From positions 29,791,501-29,855,500 of the forward strand of contig CP114481.1 of NCBI GenBank assembly GCA_027186245.1: a stretch of DNA of 64,000 nucleotides. Direction: 5' to 3'. This DNA is from Coriaria nepalensis (Eukaryota; Streptophyta; Magnoliopsida; Cucurbitales; Coriariaceae). Below the pieces are notes generated by a model. It had not been told where the DNA came from, did no database searches, and was given only the letters and a program-made list of their open reading frames with translations. Of the stretch, positions 38,501-52,637 are shown piece after piece; the stretch's first letter is position 1, and each line of letters starts with the position of its first letter. Made by a program: the position numbers and the translations under genes.

Positions 38501-41500
38501 GCATCACTTGCAAATGATCAATGCAAGGAAATTGTGCATTCGTTTAACCTTAAAATCATTTCAATGAATCATTTCAAGTCAATATCTTATTACAAAGTAA
38601 TTCGAACGAGCACTATTTTTGCACTACAAATCCAAGGTTTGGGCATAACTTGCAAATGATCAATGCAAGGAAAGTGTGCATTCGTTTAACCTTAAAATCA
38701 TTTCAATGAGTCATTTCAAGTCAATAACTTATTTCAAAGCAAGTCGAACGAATTCTATTTTTGCACTACAAACACAAGTTTTGTGCATAACTTGCAAATG
38801 ATCAATGCAAGGAAAGTGTGCATTCGTTTAACCTTAAAATCATTTCAATGAGTCATTTCTAGTCAGTAACTTATTTCAAAGCAAGTCGAAAGAATTCTAT
38901 TTTTGCACTACAAATGCAAGTGTTGGGCATAACTTGCAACTGATCAATGCAAGGAAAGTGTGCATTCGTTTAACCGTAAAATCATTTCAATGAGTCATTT
39001 CAAGTCAATAACTTATTTCAAAGCAAGTCGAATGAATTCTATTTTTGCACTACAAACACAAGTTTTGTGCATAACTTGCAAACGATCAATGCAAGGAAAG
39101 TGTCCATTCGTTTAACCTTAAAATCATTTCAATGAGTCATTTCCAGTCAATAACTTATTTCAAAGCAAGTCGAAAGAATTCTATTTTTGCTCTACAAATG
39201 CAAGTTTTGGGCATAACTTGCAACTGATCAATGCAAGGAAAGTGTGCATTCGTTTAACCTTAAAATCATTTCAATGAGTCATTTCAAGTCAATAACTTAT
39301 TTCAAAGCAAGTCGAACGAATTCTATTTTTGCACTACAAACACAAGTTTTGTGCATAACTTGCAAATGATCAATGCAAGGAAAGTGTGCTTCGTTTAACC
39401 TTAAAATCATTTCAATGAGTCATTTCCAGTCAATAACTTATTTCAAAGCAACTCGAAAGAATTCTATTGTTGCTCTACAAATGCAAGTTTTGGGCATAAC
39501 TTGCAGCTAATCAATGCAAGGAAAGTGTGCATTCGTTTAACCTTAAAATCATTTCAATGAGTCATTTCAAGTCAATAACTTATTTCAAAGCAAGTCGAAT
39601 GAATTCTATTTTTGCACTACAAACACAAGTTTTGTGCATAACTTGCAAACGATCAATGCAAGGAAAGTGTCCATTCGTTTAACCTTAAAATCATTTCAAT
39701 GAGTCATTTCCAGTCAATAACTTATTTCAAAGCAAGTCGAACGAATTCTATTTTTTGCACTACAAACAGAAGTTTTGTGCATAACTTGCAAATGATCAAT
39801 GCAAGGAAAGTGTCCATTCGTTTAACCTTAAAATCATTTCAATGAGTCATTTCAAGTCAATAACTTATTTCAAAGCAAGTCGACCGAATTCTACTTTTGC
39901 ACTACAAACACAAGTTTTGTGCATAACTTGCAAATGATCAATGCAAGGAAAGTGTGCATTCGTTTAACCTTAAAATCATTTCAATGAGTCATTTCAAGTC
40001 AATAACTTATTTCAAAGCAAGTCGAACGAATTCAATTTTTGCACTACAAACACAAGTTTTGTGCATCACTTGCAAATGATCAATGCAAGGAAAGTGTGCA
40101 TTCGTTTAACCTTAAAATCATTTCAATGAGTCATTTCAAGTCAATATCTTATTTCAAAGTAATTCGAACGAGCACTATTTTTGCACTACAAATCCAAGGT
40201 TTGGGCATAACTTGCAAATGATCAATGCAAGGAAAGTGTGCATTCGTTTAACCTTAAAATCATTTCAATGAGTCATTTCAAGTCAATAACTTATTTCAAA
40301 GCAAGTCGAATGAATTCTACTTTTGCACTACAAACACAAGTTTTGTGCATCACTTGCAAATGATCAATGCAAGGAAATTGTGCATTCGTTTAACGTTAAA
40401 ATCATTTCAATGAGTCATTTCAAGTCAATATCTTATTACAAAGTAATTCGAACGAGTACTATTTTTGCACTACAAATCCAAGGTTTGGGCATAACTTGCA
40501 AATGATCAATGCAAGGAAAGTGTGCATTCGTTTAACCTTAAAATCATTTCAATGAGTCATTTCAAGTCAATAACTTATTTCAAAGCAAGTCGAACGAATT
40601 CTATTTTTGCACTACAAACACAAGTTTTGTGCATAACTTGCAAATGATCAATGCAAGGAAAGTGTGCATTCGTTTAACCTTAAAATCATTTCAATGAGTC
40701 ATTTCTAGTCAGTAACTTATTTCAAAGCAAGTCGAAAGAATTCTATTTTTGCACTACAAATGCAAGTGTTGGGCATAACTTGCAACTGATCAATGCAAGG
40801 AAAGTGTGCATTCGTTTAACCTTAAAATCATTTCAATGAGTCATTTCAAGTCAATAACTTATTTCAAAGCAAGTCGAATGAATTCTATTTTTGCACTACA
40901 AACACAAGTTTTGTGCATAACTTGCAAACGATCAATGCAAGGAAAGTGTCCATTCGTTTAACCTTAAAATCATTTCAATGAGTCATTTCCAGTCAATAAC
41001 TTATTTCAAAGCAAGTCGAAAGAATTCTATTTTTGCTCTACAAATGCAAGTTTTGGGCATAACTTGCAACTGATCAATGCAAGGAAAGTGTGCATTCGTT
41101 TAACCTTAAAATCATTTCAATGAGTCATTTCAAGTCAATAACTTATTTCAAAGCAAGTCGAACGAATTCTATTTTTGCACTACAAACACAAGTTTTGTGC
41201 ATAACTTGCAAATGATCAATGCAAGGAAAGTGTGCATTCGTTTAACCTTAAAATCATTTCAATGAGTCATTTCAAGTCAATAACTTATTTCAAAGCAAGT
41301 CGAATGAATTCTATTTTTGCACTACAAACACAAGTTTTGTGCATAACTTGCAAACGATCAATGCAAGGAAAGTGTCCATTCGTTTAACCTTAAAATCATT
41401 TCAATGAGTCATTTCCAGTCAATAACTTATTTCAAAGCAAGTCGAACGAATTCTATTTTTTGCACTACAAACAGAAGTTTGGTGCATAACTTGCAAATGA

Positions 41501-42920
41501 TCAATGCAAGGAAAGTGTCCATTCGTTTAACCTTAAAATCATTTCAATGAGTCATTTCAAGTCAATAACTTATTTCAAAGCAAGTCGACCGAATTCTACT
41601 TTTGCACTACAAACACAAGTTTTGTGCATAACTTGCAAAGGATCAATGCAAGGAAAGTGTGCATTCGTTTAACCTTAAAATCATTTCAATGAGTCATTTC
41701 AAGTCAATAACTTATTTCAAAGCAAGTCGAATGAATTCTATTTTTGCACTACAAACACAAGTTTTGTGCATAACTTGCAAACGATCAATGCAAGGAAAGT
41801 GTCCATTCGTTTAACCTTAAAATCATTTCAATGAGTCATTTCCAGTCAATAACTTATTTCAAAGCAAGTCGAAAGAATTCTATTTTTGCTCTACAAATGC
41901 AAGTTTTGGGCATAACTTGCAACTGATCAATGCAAGGAAAGTGCGCATTCGTTTAACCTTAAAATCATTTCAATGAGTCATTTCCAGTCAATAACTTATT
42001 TCAAAGCAAGTCGAAAGAATTCTATTTTTGCTCTACAAATGCAAGTTCTGGGCATAACTTGCAACTGGTCAATGCAAGGAAAGTGTGCATTCGTTTAACC
42101 TTAAAATCATTTCAATGAGTCATTTCAAGTCAATAACTTATTTCAAAGCAAGTCGAACGAATTCAATTTTTGCACTACAAACACAAGTTTTGTGCATAAC
42201 TTGCAAATGATCAATGCAAGGAAAGTGTGCATTCGTTTAACCTTAAAATCATTTCAATGAGTCATTTCAAGTCAATATCTTATTTCAAAGTAATTCGAAC
42301 GAGCACTATTTTTGCACTACAAATCCAAGGTTTGGGCATAACTTGCAAATGATCAATGCAAGGAAAGTGTGCATTCGTTTAACCTTAAAATCATTTCAAT
42401 GAGCCATTTCAAGTCAATAACTTATTTCAAAGCAAGTCGAACGAATTCTATTTTTGCACTACAAACACAAGTTTTGTGCATAACTTGCAAATGATCAATG
42501 CAAGGAAAGTGTGCATTCGTTTAACCTTAAAATCATTTCAATGAGTCATTTCAAGTCAATATCTTATTTCAAAGTAATTCGAACGAGCACTATTTTTGCA
42601 CTACAAATCCAAGGTTTGGGCATAACTTGCAAATGATCAATGCAAGGAAAGTGTGCATTCGTTTAACCTTAAAATCATTTCAATGAGTCATTTCAAGTCA
42701 ATAACTTATTTCAAAGCAAGTCGAATGAATTCTACTTTTGCACTACAAACACAAGTTTTGTGCATCACTTGCAAATGATCAATGCAAGGAAATTGTGCAT
42801 TCGTTTAACCTTAAAATCATTTCAATGAGTCATTTCAAGTCAATATCTTATTACAAAGTAATTCGAACGAGCACTATTTTTGCACTACAAATCCAAGGTT
42901 TGGGCATAACTTGCAAATGA
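35561..42920 (+). repeat. HOR block F, loose 12/13-monomer periodicity
   Basis: A two-monomer signature (a GCATCAC monomer followed 284 bp later by one with AAATTGTGC) recurs at 36488/36772, 38193/38477 and 40039/40323, with steps of 1705 and 1846 bp. TTTCTAGTCAG occurs near 38859 and 40704. T6-run 143-bp monomers with CAGAAG lie near 38044, 39751 and 41453. Copies differ by several monomers, so the order is only partly conserved. Confidence 0.72.
39388..39390 (+). repeat. 141-bp monomer (1-bp deletion, TGTGCTTCG)
   Basis: The usual TGTGCATTCG reads TGTGCTTCG, one base short. The same rare deletion occurs at 43649. Flanks match for a few hundred bases to the left and diverge within about 50 bases to the right. 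Confidence 0.85.
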
Positions 42921-43648
42921 TCAATGCAAGGAAAGTGTGCATTCGTTTAACCTTAAAATCATTTCAATGAGTCATTTCAAGTCAATAACTTATTTCAAAG
43001 CAAGTCGAACGAATTCTATTTTTGCACTACAAACACAAGTTTTGTGCATAACTTGCAAATGATCAATGCAAGGAAAGTGTGCATTCGTTTAACCTTAAAA
43101 TCATTTCAATGAGTCATTTCCTGTCAGTAACTTATTTCAAAGCAAGTCGAAAGAATTCTATTTTTGCACTACAAATGCAAGTGTTGGGCATAACTTGCAA
43201 ACGATCAATGCAAGGAAAGTGTCCATTCGTTTAACCTTAAAATCATTTCAATGAGTCATTTCCAGTCAATAACTTATTTCAAAGCAAGTCGAAAGAATTC
43301 TATTTTTGCACTACAAACACAAGTTTTGTGCATAACTTGCAAACGATCAATGCAAGGAAAGTGTCCATTCGTTTAACCTTAAAATCATTTCAATGAGTCA
43401 TTTCCAGTCAATAACTTATTTCAAAGCAAGTCGAAAGAATTCTATTTTTGCTCTACAAATGCAAGTTTTGGGCATAACTTCCAACTGATCAATGCAAGGA
43501 AAGTGTGCATTCGTTTAACCTTAAAATCATTTCAATGAGTCATTTCAAGTCAATAACTTATTTCAAAGCAAGTCGAACGAATTCTATTTTTGCACTACAA
43601 ACACAAGTTTTGTGCATAACTTGCAAATGATCAATGCAAGGAAAGTGT

Positions 43649-43651
43649 GCT
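43649..43651 (+). repeat. 141-bp monomer (same 1-bp deletion as at 39388)
   Basis: TGTGCTTCG recurs 4261 bp (30 monomers + 1) after its other occurrence. The two are probably copies of one event. Confidence 0.85.
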
Positions 43652-46280
43652 TCGTTTAACCTTAAAATCATTTCAATGAGTCATTTCAAGTCAATAACTT
43701 ATTTCAAAGCAAGTCGAAAGAATTCTATTTTTGCTCTACAAATGCAAGTTTTGGGCATAACTTGCAACTGATCAATGCAAGGAAAGTGCGCATTCGTTTA
43801 ACCTTAAAATCATTTCAATGAGTCATTTCCAGTCAATAACTTATTTCAAAGCAAGTCGAAAGAATTCTATTTTTGCTCTACAAATGCAAGTTCTGGGCAT
43901 AACTTGCAACTGAGCAATGCCAGGAAAGTGTGCATTCGTTTAACCTTAAAATCATTTCAATGAGTCATTTCCAGTCAATAACTTATTTCAAAGCAAGTCG
44001 AAAGAATTCTATTTTTGCTCTACAAATGCAAGTTCTGGGCATAACTTGCAACTGATCAATGCAAGGAAAGTGTGCATTCGTTTAACCTTAAAATCATTTC
44101 AATGAGTCATTTCCAGTCAATAACTTATTTCAAAGCAAGTCGAAAGAATTCTATTTTTGCTCTACAAATGCAAGTTTTGGGCATAACTTGCAACTGATCA
44201 ATGCAAGGAAAGTGTGCATTCGTTTAACCTTAAAATCATTTCAATGAGTCATTTCCAGTCAGTAACTTATTCCGAAGCAAGTCGAAAGAATTCTATTTTT
44301 GCACTACAAATGCAAGTGTTGGGCATAACTTGCAACTGATCAATGCAAGGAAAGTGTGCATTCGTTTAACCTTAAAATAATTTCAATGAGTCATTTCAAG
44401 TCAATAACTTATTTCAAAGCAAGTCGAATGAATTCTATTTTTGCACTACAAACACAAGTTTTGTGCATAACTTGCAAATGATCAATGCAAGGAAAGTGTG
44501 CATTCGTTTAACCTTAAAATCATTTCAATGAGTCATTTCAAGTCAATAACTTATTTCAAAGCAAGTCGAACGAATTCTATTTTTGCACTACAAACACAAG
44601 TTTTGTGCATAACTTGCAAATGATCAATGCAAGGAAAGTGTGCATTCGTTTAACCTTAAAATCATTTCAATGAGTCATTTCCAGTCAGTAACTTATTTCA
44701 AAGCAAGTCGAAAGAATTCTATTTTTGCACTACAAATGCAAGTGTTGGGCATAACTTGCAACTGATCAAGGCAAGGAAAGTGTGCATTCGTTTAACCTTA
44801 AAATCATTTCAATGAGTCATTTCAAGTCAATAACTTATTTCAAAGCAAGTCGAACGAATTCAATTTTTGCACTACAAACACAAGTTTTGTGCATCACTTG
44901 CAAATGATCAATGCAAGGAAAGTGTGCATTCGTTTAACCTTAAAATCATTTCAATGAGCCATTTCAAGTCAATATCTTATTTCAAAGTAATTCGAACGAG
45001 CACTATTTTTGCACTACAAATCCAAGGTTTGGGCATAACATGCAAATGATCAATGCAAGGAAAGTGTGCATTCGTTTAACCTTAAAATCATTTCAATGAG
45101 TCATTTCAAGTCAATAACTTATTTCAAAGCAAGTCGAACGAATTCTATTTTTGCACTACAAACACAAGTTTTGTGCATAACTTGCAAATGATCAATGCAA
45201 GGAAAGTGTGCATTCGTTTAACCTTAAAATCATTTCAATGAGTCATTTCCAGTCAGTAACTTATTTCAAAGCAAGTCGAAAGAATTCTATTTTTGCACTA
45301 CAAATGCAAGTGTTGGGCATAACTTGCAACTGATCAATGCAAGGAAAGTGTGCATTCGTTTAACCTTAAAATCATTTCAATGAGTCATTTCCAGTCAATA
45401 ACTTATTTCAAAGCAAGTCGAAAGAATTCTATTTTTGCTCTACAAATGCAAGTTTTGGGCATAACTTGCAACTGATCAATGCAAGGAAAGTGTGCATTCG
45501 TTTAACCTTAAAATCATTTCAATGAGTCATTTCAAGTCAATAACTTATTTCAAAGCAAGTCGAACGAATTCTATTTTTGCACTACAAACACAAGTTTTGT
45601 GCATAACTTGCAAATGATCAATCCAAGGAAAGTGTGCATTCGTTTAACCTTAAAATCATTTCAACGAGTCATTTCAAGTCAATAACTTATTTCAAAGCAA
45701 GTCGAACGAATTCTATTTTTGCACTACAAACACAAGTTTTGTGCATCACTTGCAAATGATCAATGCAAGGAAATTGTGCATTCGTTTAACCTTAAAATCA
45801 TTTCAATGAGTCATTTCAAGTCAATATCTTATTACAAAGTAATTCGAACGAGCACTATTTTTGCACTACAAATCCAAGGTTTGGGCATAACTTGCAAATG
45901 ATCAATGCAAGGAAAGTGTGCATTCGTTTAACCTTAAAATCCTTTCAATGAGTCATTTCAAGTCAATAACTTATTTCAAAGCAAGTCGAATGAATTCTAT
46001 TTTTGCACTACAAACACAAGTTTTGTGCATAACTTGCAAACGATCAATGCAAGGAAAGTGTCCATTCGTTTAACCTTAAAATCATTTCAATGAGTCATTT
46101 CCAGTCAATAACTTATTTCAAAGCAAGTCGAAAGAATTCTATTTTTGCTCTACAAATGCAAGTTTTGGGCATAACTTGCAACTGATCAATGCAAGGAAAG
46201 TGTGCATTCGTTTAACCTTAAAATCATTTCAATGAGTCATTTCAAGTCAATAACTTATTTCAAAGCAAGTCGAACGAATT

Positions 46281-46720
46281 CTATTTTTTGCACTACAAAC
46301 AGAAGTTTTGTGCATAACTTGCAAATGATCAATGCAAGGAAAGTGTGCATTCGTTTAACCTTAAAATCATTTCAATGAGTCATTTCCAGTCAGTAACTTA
46401 TTTCAAAGCAAGTCGAAAGAATTCTATTTTTGCACTACAAATGCAAGTTTTGGGCATAACTTGCAACTGATCAATGCAAGGAAAGTGTGCATTCGTTTAA
46501 CCTTAAAATCATTTCAATGAGTCATTTCAAGTCAATAACTTATTTCAAAGCAAGTCGAACGAATTCTATTTTTTGCACTACAAATAGAAGTTTTGTGCAT
46601 AACTTGCAAATGATCAATGCAAGGAAAGTGTCCATTCGTTTAACCTTAAAATCATTTCAATGAGTCATTTCAAGTCAATAACTTATTTCAAAGCAAGTCG
46701 ACCGAATTCTACTTTTTGCA
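46281..46720 (+). repeat. Cluster of three 143-bp monomers
   Basis: T-run expansions occur near 46283 (CTATTTTTTGC with CAGAAG), 46568 (CTATTTTTTGC with ATAGAAG) and 46711 (CTACTTTTTGC with ATAGAAG). The last looks like a hybrid of the GACCG/CTAC subtype and the T6/ATAGAAG subtype. Together they account for the +3 phase between 45719 and 47568. Confidence 0.8.
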
Positions 46721-47525
46721 CTACAAATAGAAGTTTTGTGCATAACTTGCAAACGATCAATGCAAGGAAAGTGTCCATTCGTTTAACCTTAAAATCATTT
46801 CAATGAGTCATTTCCAGTCAATAACTTATTTCAAAGCAAGTCGAAAGAATTCTATTTTTGCTCTACAAATGCAAGTTTTGGGCATAACTTGCAACTGATC
46901 AATGCAAGGAAAGTGTGCATTCGTTTAACCTTAAAATCATTTCAATGAGTCATTTCCAGTCAGTAACTTATTCCAAAGCAAGTCGAAAGAATTCTATTTT
47001 TGCACTACAAATGGAAGTGTTGGGCATAACTTGCAACTGATCAATGCAAGGAAAGTGTGCATTCGTTTAACCTTAAAATCATTTCAATGAGTCATTTCCA
47101 GTCAATAACTTATTTCAAAGCAAGTCGAAAGAATTCTATTTTTGCTCTACAAATGCAAGTTTTGGGCATAACTTGCAACTGATCAATGCAAGGAAAGTGT
47201 GCATTCGTTTAACCTTAAAATCATTTCAATGAGTCATTTCAAGTCAATAACTTATTTCAAAGCAAGTCGAACGAATTCTATTTTTGCACTACAAACACAA
47301 GTTTTGTGCATAACTTGCAAATGATCAATGCAAGGAAAGTGTGCATTCGTTTAACCTTAAAATCATTTCAACGAGTCATTTCAAGTCAATAACTTATTTC
47401 AAAGCAAGTCGAACGAATTCTATTTTTGCACTACAAACACAAGTTTTGTGCATAACTTGCAAATGATCAATGCAAGGAAAGTGTGCATTCGTTTAACCTT
47501 AAAATCATTTCAATGAGTCATTTCA

Positions 47526-50081
47526 AGTCAATAACTTATTTCAAAGCAAGTCGAACGAATTCTAATTTTGCACTACAAACACAAGTTTTGTGCATCACTT
47601 GCAAATGATCAATGCAAGGAAATTGTGCATTCGTTTAACCTTAAAATCATTTCAATGAGTCATTTCAAGTCAATATCTTATTACAAAGTAATTCGAACGA
47701 GCACTATTTTTGCACTACAAATCCAAGGTTTGGGCATAACTTGCAAATGATCAATGCAAGGAAAGTGTGCATTCGTTTAACCTTAAAATCATTTCAATGA
47801 GTCATTTCAAGTCAATAACTTATTTCAAAGCAAGTCGAACGAATTCAATTTTTGCACTACAAACACAAGTTTTGTGCATCACTTGCAAATGATCAATGCA
47901 AGGAAAGTGTGCATTCGTTTAACCTTAAAATCATTTCAATGAGCCATTTCAAGTCAATATCTTATTTCAAAGTAATTCGAACGAGCACTATTTTTGCACT
48001 ACAAATCCAAGGTTTGGGCATAACATGCAAATGATCAATGTAAGGAAAGTGTGCATTCGTTTAACCTTAAAATCATTTCAATGAGTCATTTCAAGTCAAT
48101 AACTTATTTCAAAGCAAGTCGAACGAATTCTATTTTTGCACTACAAACACAAGTTTTGTGCATAACTTGCAAATGATCAATGCAAGGAAAGTGTGCATTC
48201 GTTTAACCTGAAAATCATTTCAATGAGTCATTTCCAGTCAGTAACTTATTTCAAAGCAAGTCGAAAGAATTCTATTTTTGCACTACAAATGCAAGTGTTG
48301 GGCATAACTTGCAACTGATCAATGCAAGGAAAGTGTGCATTCGTTTAACCTTAAAATAATTTCAATGAGTCATTTCAAGTCAATAACTTATTTCAAAGCA
48401 AGTCGAATGAATTCTATTTTTGCACTACAAACACAAGTTTTGTGCATAACTTGCAAATGATCAATGCAAGGAAAGTGTCCATTCGTTTAACCTTAAAATC
48501 ATTTCAATGAGTCATTTCAAGTCAATAACTTATTTCAAAGCAAGTCGAATGAATTCTATTTTTGCACTACAAACACAAGTTTTGTGCATAACTTGCAAAC
48601 GATCAATGCAAGGAAAGTGTCCATTCGTTTAACCTTAAAATCATTTCAATGAGTCATTTCCAGTCAATAACTTATTTCAAAGCAAGTCGAAAGAATTCTA
48701 TTTTTGCACTACAAATGCAAGTTTTGTGCATAACTTGCAAACGATCAATGCAAGGAAAGTGTCCATTCGTTTAACCTTAAAATCATTTCAATGAGTCATT
48801 TCCAGTCAATAACTTATTTCAAAGCAAGTCGAAAGAATTCTATTTTTGCTCTACAAATGCAAGTTTTGGGCATAACTTGCAACTGATCAATGCAAGGAAA
48901 GTGTGCATTCGTTTAACCTTAAAATCATTTCAATGAGTCATTTCAAGTCAATATCTTATTACAAAGTAATTCGAACGAGCACTATTTTTGCACTACAAAT
49001 CCAAGGTTTGGGCATAACTTGCAAATGATCAATGCAAGGAAAGTGTGCATTCGTTTAACCTTAAAATCATTTCAATGAGTCATTTCAAGTCAATAACTTA
49101 TTTCAAAGCAAGTCGAACGAATTCAATTTTTGCACTACAAACACAAGTTTTGTGCATCACTTGCAAATGATCAATGCAAGGAAAGTGTGCATTCGTTTAA
49201 CCTTAAAATCATTTCAATGAGCCATTTCAAGTCAATATCTTATTTCAAAGTAATTCGAACGAGCACTATTTTTGCACTACAAATCCAAGGTTTGGGCATA
49301 ACATGCAAATGATCAATGCAAGGAAAGTGTGCATTCGTTTAACCTAAAAATCATTTCAATGAGTCATTTCCAGTCAGTAACTTATTTCAAAGCAAGTCGA
49401 AAGAATTCTATTTTTGCACTACAAATGCAAGTGTTGGGCATAACTTGCAACTGATCAATGCAAGGAAAGTGTGCATTCGTTTAACCTTAAAATAATTTCA
49501 ATGAGTCATTTCAAGTCAATAACTTATTTCAAAGCAAGTCGAATGAATTCTATTTTTGCACTACAAACACAAGTTTTGTGCATAACTTGCAAATGATCAA
49601 TGCAAGGAAAGTGTCCATTCGTTTAACCTTAAAATCATTTCAATGAGTCATTTCAAGTCAATAACTTATTTCAAAGCAAGTCGAATGAATTCTATTTTTG
49701 CACTACAAACACAAGTTTTGTGCATAACTTGCAAACGATCAATGCAAGGAAAGTGTCCATTCGTTTAACCTTAAAATCATTTCAATGAGTCATTTCCAGT
49801 CAATAACTTATTTCAAAGCAAGTCGAAAGAATTCTATTTTTGCTCTACAAATGCAAGTTTTGGGCATAACTTGCAACTGATCAATGCAAGGAAAGTGTGC
49901 ATTCGTTTAACCTTAAAATCATTTCAATGAGTCATTTCAAGTCAATAACTTATTTCAAAGCAAGTCGAATGAATTCTATTTTTGCACTACAAACACAAGT
50001 TTTGTGCATAACTTGCAAACGATCAATGCAAGGAAAGTGTCCATTCGTTTAACCTTAAAATCATTTCAATGAGTCATTTCC
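47526..50081 (+). repeat. HOR block G, copy 1 (18 monomers, 2556 bp)
   Basis: Repeats at exactly +2556. Shared markers are TCTAATTTTGC (about 47561 and 50117), AATGTAAGG (about 48038 and 50594), AACCTGAAAATC (about 48206 and 50762), TGCAAGTTTTGTGC (about 48717 and 51273) and AACCTAAAAATC (about 49341 and 51897). The unit contains two related halves: GCATCAC monomers at 47852 and 49130 are 1278 bp (9 monomers) apart. Confidence 0.88.
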
Positions 50082-52637
50082 AGTCAATAACTTATTTCAA
50101 AGCAAGTCGAACGAATTCTAATTTTGCACTACAAACACAAGTTTTGTGCATCACTTGCAAATGATCAATGCAAGGAAATTGTGCATTCGTTTAACCTTAA
50201 AATCATTTCAATGAGTCATTTCAAGTCAATATCTTATTACAAAGTAATTCGAACGAGCACTATTTTTGCACTACAAATCCAAGGTTTGGGCATAACTTGC
50301 AAATGATCAATGCAAGGAAAGTGTGCATTCGTTTAACCTTAAAATCATTTCAATGAGTCATTTCAAGTCAATAACTTATTTCAAAGCAAGTCGAACGAAT
50401 TCAATTTTTGCACTACAAACACAAGTTTTGTGCATCACTTGCAAATGATCAATGCAAGGAAAGTGTGCATTCGTTTAACCTTAAAATCATTTCAATGAGC
50501 CATTTCAAGTCAATATCTTATTTCAAAGTAATTCGAACGAGCACTATTTTTGCACTACAAATCCAAGGTTTGGGCATAACATGCAAATGATCAATGTAAG
50601 GAAAGTGTGCATTCGTTTAACCTTAAAATCATTTCAATGAGTCATTTCAAGTCAATAACTTATTTCAAAGCAAGTCGAACGAATTCTATTTTTGCACTAC
50701 AAACACAAGTTTTGTGCATAACTTGCAAATGATCAATGCAAGGAAAGTGTGCATTCGTTTAACCTGAAAATCATTTCAATGAGTCATTTCCAGTCAGTAA
50801 CTTATTTCAAAGCAAGTCGAAAGAATTCTATTTTTGCACTACAAATGCAAGTGTTGGGCATAACTTGCAACTGATCAATGCAAGGAAAGTGTGCATTCGT
50901 TTAACCTTAAAATAATTTCAATGAGTCATTTCAAGTCAATAACTTATTTCAAAGCAAGTCGAATGAATTCTATTTTTGCACTACAAACACAAGTTTTGTG
51001 CATAACTTGCAAATGATCAATGCAAGGAAAGTGTCCATTCGTTTAACCTTAAAATCATTTCAATGAGTCATTTCAAGTCAATAACTTATTTCAAAGCAAG
51101 TCGAATGAATTCTATTTTTGCACTACAAACACAAGTTTTGTGCATAACTTGCAAACGATCAATGCAAGGAAAGTGTCCATTCGTTTAACCTTAAAATCAT
51201 TTCAATGAGTCATTTCCAGTCAATAACTTATTTCAAAGCAAGTCGAAAGAATTCTATTTTTGCACTACAAATGCAAGTTTTGTGCATAACTTGCAAACGA
51301 TCAATGCAAGGAAAGTGTCCATTCGTTTAACCTTAAAATCATTTCAATGAGTCATTTCCAGTCAATAACTTATTTCAAAGCAAGTCGAAAGAATTCTATT
51401 TTTGCTCTACAAATGCAAGTTTTGGGCATAACTTGCAACTGATCAATGCAAGGAAAGTGTGCATTCGTTTAACCTTAAAATCATTTCAATGAGTCATTTC
51501 AAGTCAATATCTTATTACAAAGTAATTCGAACGAGCACTATTTTTGCACTACAAATCCAAGGTTTGGGCATAACTTGCAAATGATCAATGCAAGGAAAGT
51601 GTGCATTCGTTTAACCTTAAAATCATTTCAATGAGTCATTTCAAGTCAATAACTTATTTCAAAGCAAGTCGAACGAATTCAATTTTTGCACTACAAACAC
51701 AAGTTTTGTGCATCACTTGCAAATGATCAATGCAAGGAAAGTGTGCATTCGTTTAACCTTAAAATCATTTCAATGAGCCATTTCAAGTCAATATCTTATT
51801 TCAAAGTAATTCGAACGAGCACTATTTTTGCACTACAAATCCAAGGTTTGGGCATAACATGCAAATGATCAATGCAAGGAAAGTGTGCATTCGTTTAACC
51901 TAAAAATCATTTCAATGAGTCATTTCCAGTCAGTAACTTATTTCAAAGCAAGTCGAAAGAATTCTATTTTTGCACTACAAATGCAAGTGTTGGGCATAAC
52001 TTGCAACTGATCAATGCAAGGAAAGTGTGCATTCGTTTAACCTTAAAATAATTTCAATGAGTCATTTCAAGTCAATAACTTATTTCAAAGCAAGTCGAAT
52101 GAATTCTATTTTTGCACTACAAACACAAGTTTTGTGCATAACTTGCAAATGATCAATGCAAGGAAAGTGTCCATTCGTTTAACCTTAAAATCATTTCAAT
52201 GAGTCATTTCAAGTCAATAACTTATTTCAAAGCAAGTCGAATGAATTCTATTTTTGCACTACAAACACAAGTTTTGTGCATAACTTGCAAACGATCAATG
52301 CAAGGAAAGTGTCCATTCGTTTAACCTTAAAATCATTTCAATGAGTCATTTCCAGTCAATAACTTATTTCAAAGCAAGTCGAAAGAATTCTATTTTTGCT
52401 CTACAAATGCAAGTTTTGGGCATAACTTGCAACTGATCAATGCAAGGAAAGTGTGCATTCGTTTAACCTTAAAATCATTTCAATGAGTCATTTCAAGTCA
52501 ATAACTTATTTCAAAGCAAGTCGAATGAATTCTATTTTTGCACTACAAACACAAGTTTTGTGCATAACTTGCAAACGATCAATGCAAGGAAAGTGTCCAT
52601 TCGTTTAACCTTAAAATCATTTCAATGAGTCATTTCC
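50082..52637 (+). repeat. HOR block G, copy 2 (18 monomers, 2556 bp)
   Basis: Direct tandem copy of the previous unit with no difference at the markers I compared. It is followed by a different order near 52.66 kb, where GAAAGAATTC replaces GAACGAATTC. Confidence 0.88.

Larger units (their letters stand above)
42921..47525 (+). repeat. Weakly ordered satellite segment
   Basis: All monomers are recognisable, but the order is irregular. A run of GAAAGAATTC monomers with CTCTACAAATG lies at about 43.7-44.2 kb. GCATCAC monomers lie at 44867 and 45719. Three 143-bp monomers cluster at 46281-46720. TTTCCTGTCAG, otherwise found only left of 11 kb, reappears near 43118. No long HOR copy was traced. 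Confidence 0.7.
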
